Below, one piece after another: positions 1 through 7,619 of a stretch of 64,000 nucleotides of DNA; within the stretch, counting starts at the first letter, position 1; each line of letters opens with the position of its first letter. This DNA is from Cupriavidus metallidurans CH34 (GTDB taxonomy: Bacteria; Pseudomonadota; Gammaproteobacteria; Burkholderiales; Burkholderiaceae), in NCBI RefSeq assembly GCF_000196015.1, contig NC_007974.2, positions 2,046,001 to 2,110,000 of the forward strand. Reading direction: 5' to 3'. The notes beneath the pieces are model-generated. The model was not told where the DNA came from. It ran no database searches and saw only the letters and a list, made by a program, of their open reading frames with translations. The translations under genes were made by a program, and so were the position numbers.

Positions 1-112
1 GACGCGTCCGCGATCCGCACGCCAGTTGCACGCCACGGCACGCACGTGCCGTGTCCCGCCACATGCCAGCCACGGCTGCCATGTGGCGTCATGATTTCCA
101 CATCCGTCGAGC

Positions 113-835
113 ATGTCCATCGAAGCCATCCAGAACATCAACCTAGAGTCGCTCCTCGACACCAGCATCAGCCTGGTTACCGCCTTCGTGCTTGGCGGGG
201 TCATCGGCTATGAACGCCAGTACCGCCAGCGCACCGCCGGCCTGCGCACCAACGTGCTGGTCGCCGTGGGCGCGGCCATTTTCGTCGACATGGCCAACCG
301 GCTGGCCGGCCACGACGGCGCGGTGCGCGTGGTGGCCTACGTGGTATCCGGCATCGGCTTTCTTGGTGCAGGCGTGATCATGCGCGAGGAAGGCAATGTG
401 CGCGGCCTGAACACCGCAGCCACGCTGTGGGGCTCCGCCGCGGTCGGCGCCAGCGCGGGCGCAGACCTGATCATCGAGGCCGGCTTGGGCAGCATGTTCG
501 TGCTCGCCGCCAACACGCTGCTGCGTCCCGTGGTCAATCGCATCAACCAGCAGCCAATCGACACGCCTGCGGTCGAGGTGACCAACACGGTCTACGTGAT
601 CACGCCGCGCCATCGCCAGAAAGAGGCATTGCGGCTGCTGTCGGACATGCTGGAAGCCAGCAACCATCCCACGCGCGATCTGGTGGTTCACGCATTCGGC
701 GCGAACGATATCGAGATCGAAGCCGTGCTCATGGCCACTTCAGTCGACGGCGACGAGCTGGATGCCGTGGTGGCGCGGCTTTCGGCATGTGAAGCGGTAA
801 CCCAGGCGTTCTGGAGTCCGAGCACCACGGAATAG
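113..835 (+). CDS. MgtC/SapB family inner-membrane protein
   Basis: A 240-residue membrane protein of the MgtC/SapB family. The N-terminal half (about residues 15-140) is a run of hydrophobic helices with the family's GGVIGYERQ segment near residue 28, followed by LRTN and GFLGAGVI motifs. The C-terminal part (about 150-240) is soluble and looks like the ACT-like domain found in longer MgtC proteins. MgtC of Salmonella inhibits F1Fo ATPase and helps growth at low magnesium, but many homologues have no tested role. The ATG is preceded by only a weak purine stretch. The gene stands alone and converges on the metallo-beta-lactamase gene downstream, with a hairpin at the junction. The family call is firm and the function is not. 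Confidence 0.88.
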   Translation: MSIEAIQNINLESLLDTSISLVTAFVLGGVIGYERQYRQRTAGLRTNVLVAVGAAIFVDMANRLAGHDGAVRVVAYVVSGIGFLGAGVIMREEGNVRGLNTAATLWGSAAVGASAGADLIIEAGLGSMFVLAANTLLRPVVNRINQQPIDTPAVEVTNTVYVITPRHRQKEALRLLSDMLEASNHPTRDLVVHAFGANDIEIEAVLMATSVDGDELDAVVARLSACEAVTQAFWSPSTTE

Positions 836-854
836 CGGCGCCCGAAGGCGCCGC
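835..854. terminator. Candidate bidirectional terminator hairpin
   Basis: A perfect 8-bp stem, GCGGCGCC and GGCGCCGC, closed by a CGAA tetraloop. It starts on the last base of the MgtC-like stop codon and sits between two convergent genes. No T-run follows on either strand, so intrinsic termination is uncertain. Confidence 0.4.
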
Positions 855-874
855 CAGAGTGAACCCCGCGCCGT

Positions 875-1930
875 TCAGCGATCGTTGCGGATCGGCCCGT
901 ACTCGACGGGCACCCATGTATAGCCGACCTGCTCGCGCCGCACATGTCCAATTCCCGGGAACGGCAGGTGCGCGCCGCCTACCCAGAGCTTGTCGCGGGC
1001 GGCGTCGGCCAGCACGCGGTTACGCGTAATCACGGCCTGATGGCTGTCGGTATCGAACTCGATCGCCACCTGCGGGCTGCGGAACTGCACCGCGTGGCTA
1101 TGGATGACATCGCCCCACAGCAACAGCTTTTCCTTGCCGGACGTGAACAGATAGCCGACATGCCCCGGCGTGTGGCCAAACTCGGGCACCGCGCGCACGC
1201 CGGGCACGAGTTCGTCACCGGCGCCGGCACTGGCACTGGCACTGAACGTGCGGAACCGGCCGGCTGCCCGGTACGGCGCCACCGCGTCGCGTGCCATGGC
1301 AAACAGACCCTGCGCATCCTTGGGTGCTGCCGCAGCCTTCGACTCATCGAGCCAGTAGTCCGCGTCGGCCTTGTCGGCATAGACAGTGGCGGCGGGAAAC
1401 ACCGCCGTGCCATTGGACAGCAGACCACAGGCGTGATCAGCGTGCAGGTGGGTCAGCAGAATGGTGTCTACCTGTTCCGGCTCGTAGCCGGCGGCGTGCA
1501 GGTTCTCGCGAATGCGTCCCAACGTCGGGCCGAAACATGCCGATGCGCCGGTATCGACCAGAATCAGATGGCTGCCGGTGTTGACCAGATAGGCATTGAC
1601 GGCGGTCTGCATGCCGGGCGTCGATTCGACGAACATGCGCGCGAGCAGCCGTTGCACCTCGCGCGCGCTGGTGTACTTGAACAGCTTCGGATCGATATCG
1701 ATATAGCCGTCGTACAGCGCGGTGACTTCAAACTGGCCGACCATCATGCGGTAGTAGCCGGGCACCTGCGTCTTCTTTTGCGCGTGCGCGGGCGCCTGCG
1801 CGCGCGCATCGGTCGGCATCGCGGGCAGGACCAGTGCCGCGACCGCGAGCAGCGTGGCGGAAACCAGCGTCTGGAACACGCGCCTGCCGGACCCCATTCC
1901 GGCACGAAGCGGAGCTGAATGCAGCTTCAT
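875..1930 (-). CDS. Exported metallo-beta-lactamase-fold hydrolase
   Basis: A 351-residue protein with an N-terminal signal peptide ending near ARAQA. It carries the metallo-beta-lactamase metal-binding motif THLHADHACG (H-x-H-x-D-H), with later conserved positions in EFGHTPGH and LWGDVIH. The architecture resembles MBL-fold proteins of the quorum-quenching lactonase/ribonuclease-Z-like group, and the substrate cannot be read from sequence. The start chosen is the ATG at 1930, which has AAGGA about 7 bases upstream; a longer frame starting at 2002 adds 24 residues that do not look like coding sequence and would bury the signal peptide. It is a single gene convergent with the MgtC-like gene and divergent from the adenosine-specific kinase. 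Confidence 0.85.
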   Translation of the reverse strand: MKLHSAPLRAGMGSGRRVFQTLVSATLLAVAALVLPAMPTDARAQAPAHAQKKTQVPGYYRMMVGQFEVTALYDGYIDIDPKLFKYTSAREVQRLLARMFVESTPGMQTAVNAYLVNTGSHLILVDTGASACFGPTLGRIRENLHAAGYEPEQVDTILLTHLHADHACGLLSNGTAVFPAATVYADKADADYWLDESKAAAAPKDAQGLFAMARDAVAPYRAAGRFRTFSASASAGAGDELVPGVRAVPEFGHTPGHVGYLFTSGKEKLLLWGDVIHSHAVQFRSPQVAIEFDTDSHQAVITRNRVLADAARDKLWVGGAHLPFPGIGHVRREQVGYTWVPVEYGPIRNDR

Positions 1931-2121
1931 GAGAGAGTCCTTCTGAATGTAGATGTCGATGGAAACTGACGATGCCGCAGAACACGTGCCGGCGTGCTGC
2001 ATCTGCGGCGACGCCGGCGCGGCGTAACGGCTATCTTAATCCACCCGGGATGCATCGGCTTGCATTCGAAGACGCGCGGCCTACCATTGACTGGATAGGC
2101 ACCCATGCGGGAGAGCAAGTC

Positions 2122-2607
2122 ATGGAACTCAGCGCGGTGCCGGTATCCAAGCCGGCAGACACCAACTTCATCTTCGGACAGTCACATTTCATCAAGACCG
2201 TCGAGGACCTGCACGAGGCACTCGTCGGCACGGTACCCGGCATCCGCTTCGGCATCGCCTTCTGTGAGGCGTCGGGCAAACGGCTCGTGCGCTGGTCTGG
2301 CACTGACGAGGCGATGATCGACCTGGCCTGCCAGAACGCCACCGCGATCGCGGCCGGTCATACCTTCCTGATCTTTCTTGGGGGTGGGTTCTTTCCCGTC
2401 AACGTGCTCGGCGCCGTGCGCGCCGTGCCGGAGGTATGCCGCATTTACTGTGCCACCGCGAACCCGACTGAGGTCATCGTCGCGCAGACGGATCTTGGCC
2501 GGGCTGTGCTCGGCGTCGTCGACGGGGAACCGCCGCTGGGCATCGAGACCACCGCCGATATCGCCGACCGGAAGCAACTGCTGCGGCAGATTGGCTACAA
2601 GCTTTGA
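2122..2607 (+). CDS. Adenosine-specific kinase (DUF355 family)
   Basis: A 161-residue protein matching the small adenosine-specific kinase family (DUF355), known from archaeal and bacterial structures. Typical stretches are TNFIFGQSHFIKTVEDLHEA near the N terminus, GIAFCEASGKRLVRW, a glycine-rich HTFLIFLGGGFFPVNVL and NPTEVIVAQT. Members are cytoplasmic and bind or phosphorylate adenosine; the physiological role is poorly known. The ATG at 2122 is chosen because GGGAGAG lies just upstream and family members begin close to this point; the frame is open upstream but the extra 50 residues lack family features. A 28-codon frame with a strong ribosome binding site follows 13 bases after the stop codon. 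Confidence 0.82.
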   Translation: MELSAVPVSKPADTNFIFGQSHFIKTVEDLHEALVGTVPGIRFGIAFCEASGKRLVRWSGTDEAMIDLACQNATAIAAGHTFLIFLGGGFFPVNVLGAVRAVPEVCRIYCATANPTEVIVAQTDLGRAVLGVVDGEPPLGIETTADIADRKQLLRQIGYKL

Positions 2608-2620
2608 GTTGGAGGGAGCG

Positions 2621-2707
2621 ATGGCCCGTATCGCGCGTATCGCTTGTATTGCCGGCATCGTCCTTGAGGCACCGCCACAACCCCGGATCACCGAGGTCGT
2701 GGCCTGA
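2621..2707 (+). CDS. Possible 28-residue peptide after adenosine-specific kinase
   Basis: A 28-codon frame starts 13 bases after the adenosine kinase stop codon, behind an excellent Shine-Dalgarno (GGAGGGAG, ATG 6-7 bases later). The peptide begins MARIARIACIAGIVLEA, made from a nearly repeated cgtatcgc DNA unit, and ends in a proline-rich then charged tail. I do not recognise it. Its placement suggests co-translation with the kinase gene, but a gene this short could be chance. Confidence 0.35.
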   Translation: MARIARIACIAGIVLEAPPQPRITEVVA

Positions 2708-2726
2708 CGATGTACGCCGCCTACCG

Positions 2727-3386
2727 TTAGTCCGACTGGTATTTCGGCGAACGCGGCCCGTACAGAATACCGGTGGGCTGACCCGCCGACAGCAACCGGT
2801 CGCTCGCAGCGCCAGCCACGCCGTAGCTGCGATCCACCGTGTGGTTGATCACCTGGGCAACGGCCGCGGCAATCAGCGCGCCAACCAGCCCGCCGCCGGC
2901 ATTACCGGAGTCGTCGGTGGCCGCGGCGGCCGAACCGCTCCACAGCGCGTCGCCGGTCTTCAGATCCACCAACTTCGCGCTCGCGGCCACGCGCGTTACG
3001 CTGCTAAGCACCTGATACTTCGAACCGTACTCGCTCACGGTCACATATAGCGCGGCGTCGGCACCGAAGATCTCGCGCAGCTTGGCCACCGGAACGGCGT
3101 GGATGTCACCCGGCACGGTCAACCCGTTCTGGCGGAACGTCTCGTCAACCAGCGCCACGGGCAGCACGTAGTAGCCCGATTCGGCCAACGGCGCCGTGGT
3201 CTGCGCCAGCATCGCGTAGGTTGCATTGATATCCGGCGACTCGTTCAACGGCGGCAGCACCACGATCGAACGCGGCCGGCTGGCCTTGTACGCCGAGTAG
3301 TCAATCTGCTTGGTCGGCACGGCACAGCCTGCGAACAGCGTCACCGCACCAAGGCCCGCGATATAGGTCAGGATTCGACGCATCAT
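2727..3386 (-). CDS. DUF799 (GNA1162-like) outer-membrane lipoprotein
   Basis: A 219-residue lipoprotein with signal peptide and lipobox LFAGC at about residues 17-21. The mature part contains SIVVLPPLNESPDINATYAM and matches the DUF799 family, whose Neisseria member GNA1162 has a structure resembling TolB-N/CsgG-type domains. It is the last gene of a three-lipoprotein set. Its ATG overlaps the DUF4810 stop codon by 4 bases (ATGA), which points to translational coupling. The set is usually conserved as CsgG, DUF4810 and DUF799, and the proteins are thought to form one envelope complex of unknown purpose. The family call is firm. Confidence 0.88.
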   Translation of the reverse strand: MMRRILTYIAGLGAVTLFAGCAVPTKQIDYSAYKASRPRSIVVLPPLNESPDINATYAMLAQTTAPLAESGYYVLPVALVDETFRQNGLTVPGDIHAVPVAKLREIFGADAALYVTVSEYGSKYQVLSSVTRVAASAKLVDLKTGDALWSGSAAAATDDSGNAGGGLVGALIAAAVAQVINHTVDRSYGVAGAASDRLLSAGQPTGILYGPRSPKYQSD

Positions 3387-3820
3387 TTGGCGCTCCCGGT
3401 GGTGGCGTCGGACTTCGCTTCCGTCGTGTCAGCCTTGGCCGCAGCCCTGGTGTCGGGCCGCTTATCGGTCTTCACGTTGCGCATCAGGAAATCCATATAG
3501 GGTGTGGCTTCCGGGAACAGCGTCTTCTCGGTCTGGAACTCCTTCACCATCTGGTCGCCCTTGCCCAGATTCAGATACAACATGCCAAGCTGGGCGTGAT
3601 ACCCCGGCGGCGCCGAGCCACCCTTCGCCTTCATCTTGTCCAGCCCGCTTTCCAGCGCCAGCACCTGCTCCTCCTTCGCGCCGTCCTTGAGGTACTGATA
3701 GACCTGGGTCTGATACCCCTCCCATTGATAGAGGGGCTTCGGCCCACTCGCACAACCGGCCAGCACGAGGCCGGCCGCCGACAAAAACGCTGCCTTGCGC
3801 AGCGTGACCATGCTCATCAT
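3383..3820 (-). CDS. DUF4810 lipoprotein
   Basis: A 145-residue lipoprotein with lipobox LAGC near residue 22. The mature part starts with YQWEGYQTQVYQYL and contains one TPR-like stretch (YHAQLGMLYLNLGKGDQMVKEF), which is characteristic of DUF4810. The C terminus is low-complexity Ala/Thr/Lys. It lies between the CsgG-like gene (46 bases upstream) and DUF799 (4-base overlap) in one transcription unit. Function is unknown. The helical TPR-like unit suggests a role in assembly between its two lipoprotein partners, which is inference. Confidence 0.85.
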   Translation of the reverse strand: MMSMVTLRKAAFLSAAGLVLAGCASGPKPLYQWEGYQTQVYQYLKDGAKEEQVLALESGLDKMKAKGGSAPPGYHAQLGMLYLNLGKGDQMVKEFQTEKTLFPEATPYMDFLMRNVKTDKRPDTRAAAKADTTEAKSDATTGSAK

Positions 3821-3866
3821 TTTTTCTTCCCGTCGTACAAAGAACAGCGATTACTAAGAAGAGCGA

Positions 3867-4541
3867 TTACTGCTGCGGCTTCCACAAGCCGGATTCGATG
3901 GCGCCCACCAGGTTGTTCACCGCCTCGCGCATGGCCAGATCCATCACCTTGCCATTGAGCGTGGAGTCATAGCTCGCCGTGCCGCCAAAGCCGATCACCT
4001 CCCGGTTCGACAACTTGTACTCGCCCGCGCCCTGTGTCGAGTACACGACCTCGGAGGTACTGATGTTCACGATGTTCAGATTGACCTTGGCATAGGCCAC
4101 CTGCTCCTTGCCGCGGCCCAGAATGCCGAACAGCTGCACGTCGCCGACTTCCTTGCGGCCAAACTCGGTGATGTCGCCGGTCACGACATAGTCGGCGCCC
4201 TTGAGCTTCTGCGCCTGATTCTTGATCGTCGCCTCGCGCTTCATCTCGTCCAGGTTCTCGCGCTCCAGCACATTGAATCGATTGGTCTGCTGGAGGTGGG
4301 TCACCAGACTGGTCTTCGCCTGGCCGCTCAGCCGATCGATGCCGTCCGAGAACACACCGCGCATATAGTTCGAGCGGTTATCGAACTTGCCCACGGCGAT
4401 CGGCGTGCGCACGCCGTTGTAGGGGCGGCTGGCGCTTTCCACCTTCTGCACGGCCACCGCCGTGGACGTCTCGGTCGCGCATCCTGCCAACCCCAGCGCC
4501 GCCACGAAGCCCACCGCAGCATAGGTCTTGAATCGAATCAC
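3867..4541 (-). CDS. CsgG/HfaB-family lipoprotein
   Basis: A 224-residue lipoprotein with lipobox LAGC at about residue 20 and a CsgG-type domain: TPIAVGKFDNRS, FNVLERENLDEMKRE, ADYVVTGDITEFGRK and ESGLWKPQQ. CsgG proper forms the curli secretion pore in the outer membrane. This protein is shorter than typical CsgG and sits with DUF4810 and DUF799 rather than with curli genes, so it should not be called a curli exporter. It starts with GTG, supported by AGGAG 7 bases upstream. It begins 58 bases after the end of tpsB on the same strand, so read-through from the secretion locus is possible. Confidence 0.87.
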   Translation of the reverse strand: MIRFKTYAAVGFVAALGLAGCATETSTAVAVQKVESASRPYNGVRTPIAVGKFDNRSNYMRGVFSDGIDRLSGQAKTSLVTHLQQTNRFNVLERENLDEMKREATIKNQAQKLKGADYVVTGDITEFGRKEVGDVQLFGILGRGKEQVAYAKVNLNIVNISTSEVVYSTQGAGEYKLSNREVIGFGGTASYDSTLNGKVMDLAMREAVNNLVGAIESGLWKPQQ

Positions 4542-4599
4542 GTAATTTCTCCTGTTTGACTACGTTGATGAAAGCGGCGACAGCCGCCGGTATGAAAAC

Positions 4600-6366
4600 T
4601 CAGTACTGGTACGCCACCTGCATCCCGCCGGTGACGCCAGACGTATGAAAGGCGGCGGGCTTGTACACGGGCAGGCCGACAAAGAAGTCATAGGACAGCC
4701 GCCCGAACTTCGAACCAAAGCCACCGCGCAGGCCCAGCACCGCGCCGATCAATTGCGTACCAACCAGCCCGACCGTCGACGGCCCGAACACACGTCCGTA
4801 GTCCAGCCCCGCATACAGCGCCTGCCCGGTGTTGGCGACGGGTGCCTGCAGTTCGTTGCGCCAGTAGAAGCCACTATCGCCGGCCAACAGCATCTCACCG
4901 TCGAAGCCGCGCACCGTATAGCGGCTGCCGATGGTCATCATGTCCAGCGCATACAGGCGATCGCCGGTGTACTGGCCACGGAAGGTCGTCACGTAACGCA
5001 ACATCTGGTCGCCGAGCCGGAAGGGCGCCGACAGATTGGCATCGGCCACGACCATGCTGTAGCGCCATGTCGGCCCGCCGTTCACAGCCAGCGTGTCGGC
5101 CTGCGAGCCGAATCCGCCGATGCCCTGGCGATACACGAGGCTGCCATCGAACTGCGCCGAGCCGAAGTAATGGCGATCGGTGAAGCCGGCCTCCACAAAC
5201 GTGTTGTTGCGCCGCTGCTGGGGGATTGCCGTATCCTCGATGAAGCTCTCGCCAAAGCGGCGCGAGAGCCGGAACTGCAGACCCAGTACGTCGCTCTGGC
5301 TGCGGCGAATCACGCGCTGCAGCTTCATGTCCACCGTCTGCGAATTCCCGCTCGAGACAAAGGTCTGGTTGACGCCCGCAATCTGCTGGTAGTACGTGTT
5401 CGAGTACGCGGACAGCGTGCCCGTCCAGTAACCCCACGGCACCGAGTAGAAGCCGTTCCAGCCGCGCGTGCCGTGCTTCCGATTGCCAAGCTCAACGTCC
5501 TGCATATAGCCGACGTTGAACAGATCGTTGAGACCCAGTGGGTTATCGATGCCCAGACTCAGATTGCCGAGCCATTTTCCCGTTGCCTCCGTGCCCGAGT
5601 TGTCAATCGACGCCACCACGGTCCACGCCTTCGCCCGCTTGACCGCGATGACCACATCGCTCACGCCCGGCACGGCAGTCGGCACGATCTGCATCTCGGC
5701 ATCCTGACTGGCCACACGCTTCATTTGCTCCAGCCCCTGCTCCAGGTCGCGCAGATTCAGGAGATCGCCCGAACGTGCCGGAAACGCGGACTTCCATGTG
5801 CCACGCGTATCCGGTTCCGCAAAACGCAACTCGCCGATCACGCCGGGGATCAGCGCCAATCGCAAGGTCCCGGTGCTGAGGTCCTGCTGCGGCAGTAACA
5901 CGCGCGTGGTGACATAGCCCCGACTCAGAATGGCCTGAGACACACCCATGGTCAGCATATCCAGGCCCTGCCTGCCGACACACGCACCCTGATAGTGATC
6001 GAGCCATGCTCGGGCAAAAGCAAACGGGTCCATCGGCAGCGTAGAAGCACCGTGTACCTGGACGCTATCGGGCAGATCGGCCGGGACTTCGAGCACGAAG
6101 CGGTCGATGCGGAAACATGGCGTCTCGGTCGGCAGCGTCGGATAGACGAGCGGCGTGATCTCCTGCGCGCGCACGCCGGGAGCCTCGATGGCCTGGGCGC
6201 GCTCGCGGGCTTCCTGTTGCTGGCGGGTGAGTTGTTGTTGATCGGCGGCGGTGGTGGCCGGGCTCCGGCCCGGGCCAGTCGGCTGCGCCTCCGCGCACGT
6301 GGACAGGCCGAGCAGCAGCAGGCTCGCATGAAGTGGGCGAGTCATCGCCATCGACTTGATTCTCAT
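4600..6366 (-). CDS. TpsB outer-membrane transporter (ShlB/FhaC/HecB family; CdiB/BcpB-like)
   Basis: A 588-residue two-partner-secretion transporter. It has a signal peptide (cleavage after CAEAQ), a periplasmic POTRA region (about 70-230), then a 16-strand barrel. The barrel carries the loop-6 motif as YTVRGFDGE near residue 480, and the protein ends in an aromatic C terminus (VAYQY). It would export the 3004-residue TpsA encoded upstream on the same strand. The ATG at 6366 lies three bases after the stop of the 63-residue lipoprotein, which suggests coupling; in-frame ATGs at 6351 and 6345 are alternatives, since no clear Shine-Dalgarno precedes any of them. The A-I-O-B order matches Burkholderia CDI loci rather than the B-A-I order of enterobacteria. 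Confidence 0.92.
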   Translation of the reverse strand: MRIKSMAMTRPLHASLLLLGLSTCAEAQPTGPGRSPATTAADQQQLTRQQQEARERAQAIEAPGVRAQEITPLVYPTLPTETPCFRIDRFVLEVPADLPDSVQVHGASTLPMDPFAFARAWLDHYQGACVGRQGLDMLTMGVSQAILSRGYVTTRVLLPQQDLSTGTLRLALIPGVIGELRFAEPDTRGTWKSAFPARSGDLLNLRDLEQGLEQMKRVASQDAEMQIVPTAVPGVSDVVIAVKRAKAWTVVASIDNSGTEATGKWLGNLSLGIDNPLGLNDLFNVGYMQDVELGNRKHGTRGWNGFYSVPWGYWTGTLSAYSNTYYQQIAGVNQTFVSSGNSQTVDMKLQRVIRRSQSDVLGLQFRLSRRFGESFIEDTAIPQQRRNNTFVEAGFTDRHYFGSAQFDGSLVYRQGIGGFGSQADTLAVNGGPTWRYSMVVADANLSAPFRLGDQMLRYVTTFRGQYTGDRLYALDMMTIGSRYTVRGFDGEMLLAGDSGFYWRNELQAPVANTGQALYAGLDYGRVFGPSTVGLVGTQLIGAVLGLRGGFGSKFGRLSYDFFVGLPVYKPAAFHTSGVTGGMQVAYQY

Positions 6367-6369
6367 GGG

Positions 6370-6561
6370 TTAATGCTTCAATTCGACGCCAGTCATCGTG
6401 CCGCCCGTAGGCATGGCGGCGATACACGATGCGTCAAGTAGTGCCATGAGATTGCTTGCGACACCAGTGGCGCCGGTGGTCGTGCCACTGTCGGTACCGC
6501 CGCCACAGGCCGCAATGGCGGCAGCCATTGCGGGCAGGGAAAATGCGAGCGTCTTCTTCAT
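6370..6561 (-). CDS. Small lipoprotein in the BcpO position
   Basis: A 63-residue protein with a signal peptide and lipobox AIAAC at residues 15-19, followed by a Gly/Thr-rich linker (GGGTDSGTTTG). Its start has AGGGG about 10 bases upstream and its stop abuts the tpsB start. In Burkholderia-type CDI loci (AIOB) the gene before the transporter, bcpO, encodes a small predicted lipoprotein, so position and type fit. The mature sequence also loosely recalls the extreme N terminus of tannase-family lipoproteins of Burkholderiales, so an alternative is a truncated leftover of such a gene. No catalytic part is present. Confidence 0.6.
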   Translation of the reverse strand: MKKTLAFSLPAMAAAIAACGGGTDSGTTTGATGVASNLMALLDASCIAAMPTGGTMTGVELKH

Positions 6562-7083
6562 GCAGTTATGCCCCTCATCGGAGAGTTGGTTTGGGGGGGC
6601 GTTTGTCGGTCTGGTGCCGTTTTGGTTGGAGTAATTGATGACTACTGGCTCTGAAATCTGGCCGAAATGAAGATCAGTGGCCGGGAAGCTTTTTTCACGG
6701 CAGGGGCATTAGTCTTGCTCCCGGTAATTTTTACAATACAAGCAGTCCACCAGCGTTTTCCGACTATGAAAGCTACTGCATGCACGTCGCCTCCGTGAGG
6801 CGTTGTTGCATAAATCGAGATTGAAAACAGGGGCTCCTCGGTGAGGCTGAACTCAGGCGATACGAGCGGATTGCGGGTGCGCGAGCGAGCGCGACCATGC
6901 GGTTAAGCACTTCCGCACGGATGGCTACTTCGGTGGCCTGCGACCCGATTGCGCGTGTCCACAGACTGTGTCCCGTAAGCGTCTTGGCAAGAGCCTATTC
7001 CACCCCCTGTTCCTACCGGTGTCAAAATGCACTCTTCCACTGGCTATGCCTAGTCTGATTCCCATGCCTCATCGATTTCAGCG
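6562..7083. other. Gene-poor stretch in the secretion locus
   Basis: About 520 bases without an intact gene. It holds the IS5-type remnant described separately (about 6797-7006) and, to its left, A+T-rich DNA upstream of the lipoprotein/tpsB pair that may contain their promoter. I could not pick a convincing -35/-10 pair. Confidence 0.5.
6797..7006 (-). mobile_element. Remnant of an IS5-family insertion sequence (transposase 3' end)
   Basis: Read on the minus strand, this stretch translates without stops through KTLTGHSLWTRAIGSQATEV and AEVLNRMVALAR. This resembles the C terminus of IS5-type transposases (GxxLxxRxxxxQxTEVxxRxxxLNRM). The end nearest 6797 reads GGCGTTGTTGCATAAATCGA on the plus strand, like the terminal inverted repeat of IS5/IS903-type elements. 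The 5' part of the transposase and the other end are missing, so it is dead. It lies between the 41-residue gene and the lipoprotein/tpsB pair, inside the secretion locus. Confidence 0.55.
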
Positions 7084-7209
7084 CTACTTGAATAGCCACA
7101 CATAGGCTATCGAAGTAAATACCAATAAAATTACCAACCAGTAAGTGATCTTTGCTGTCTTTGACATCTTCTTATACTGCTCAGAGGTTGGCCCTGGAAA
7201 AGCTGCCAT
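7084..7209 (-). CDS. 41-residue single-pass membrane microprotein
   Basis: A 41-residue frame preceded by a very strong Shine-Dalgarno (GGAGGGAG, 6 bases before the ATG). The N-terminal half is polar and lysine-rich (SEQYKKMSKTAKITYW). It is followed by one hydrophobic helix (LVILLVFTSIAYVWLF) and a terminal lysine, so a single inner-membrane span is expected. The DNA is A+T-rich (about 40% G+C in the line counted), unlike most of the window. It lies 176 bases after the 77-residue immunity-position gene on the same strand. I do not recognise a family; a second accessory or immunity element of the secretion locus is a guess. Confidence 0.6.
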   Translation of the reverse strand: MAAFPGPTSEQYKKMSKTAKITYWLVILLVFTSIAYVWLFK

Positions 7210-7385
7210 ATCTAGCTCCCTCCTATCTCTTTCCTCAGTGCCTGGGATTGAGTATGTAAATATGGTATAGCGCCGGAAAACAGCCCTGATGCTACCAGCC
7301 CAATTTCAATGGCAGCGGGCCCGCCGTAGGCATGAGCAATAGATGTCTTATAGACGAATAACCCGGCTCGCAGCTGGGTAATTTC

Positions 7386-7619
7386 CTAGTCTAATAATCC
7401 GGCCTTACGCAGATACTTTGGGAGTAGAAGAACATGGACGACCAGCAGAACAACAAACGCCGGCAGACCAACCCAGAGAAAGCATGAACGCTCTTCTATA
7501 CCAAGCAGTAGTCGTACACAACCAGCCAGCAAGAATGCATACAACCCACTAGAGGCAATGGCGATACTGCCCACCAGGATAATATTTCGCTCATTTGCGA
7601 TCATCTTCCGCCAATTCAT
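7386..7619 (-). CDS. Small two-helix membrane protein; candidate CDI immunity protein
   Basis: A 77-residue protein with two hydrophobic helices (about residues 13-37 and 47-67) and a positively charged N terminus and loop end (MNWRKM, KYLRKAG). Its ATG overlaps the stop region of the giant tpsA gene by 4 bases, the usual arrangement for cdiI directly after cdiA. Immunity proteins that sit in the inner membrane are known for CDI toxins that form pores or act at the membrane. G+C is about 50% in the lines counted, well below the two-thirds of neighbouring genes. The immunity role is inferred only from position, coupling and composition; no family was recognised. Confidence 0.6.
   Translation of the reverse strand: MNWRKMIANERNIILVGSIAIASSGLYAFLLAGCVRLLLGIEERSCFLWVGLPAFVVLLVVHVLLLPKYLRKAGLLD

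Noticed and set aside
3867..4541. Naming the CsgG-like gene a curli exporter
   Set aside because: It is shorter than CsgG and has no csgA/B/E/F genes nearby. It belongs to the CsgG-DUF4810-DUF799 lipoprotein set.
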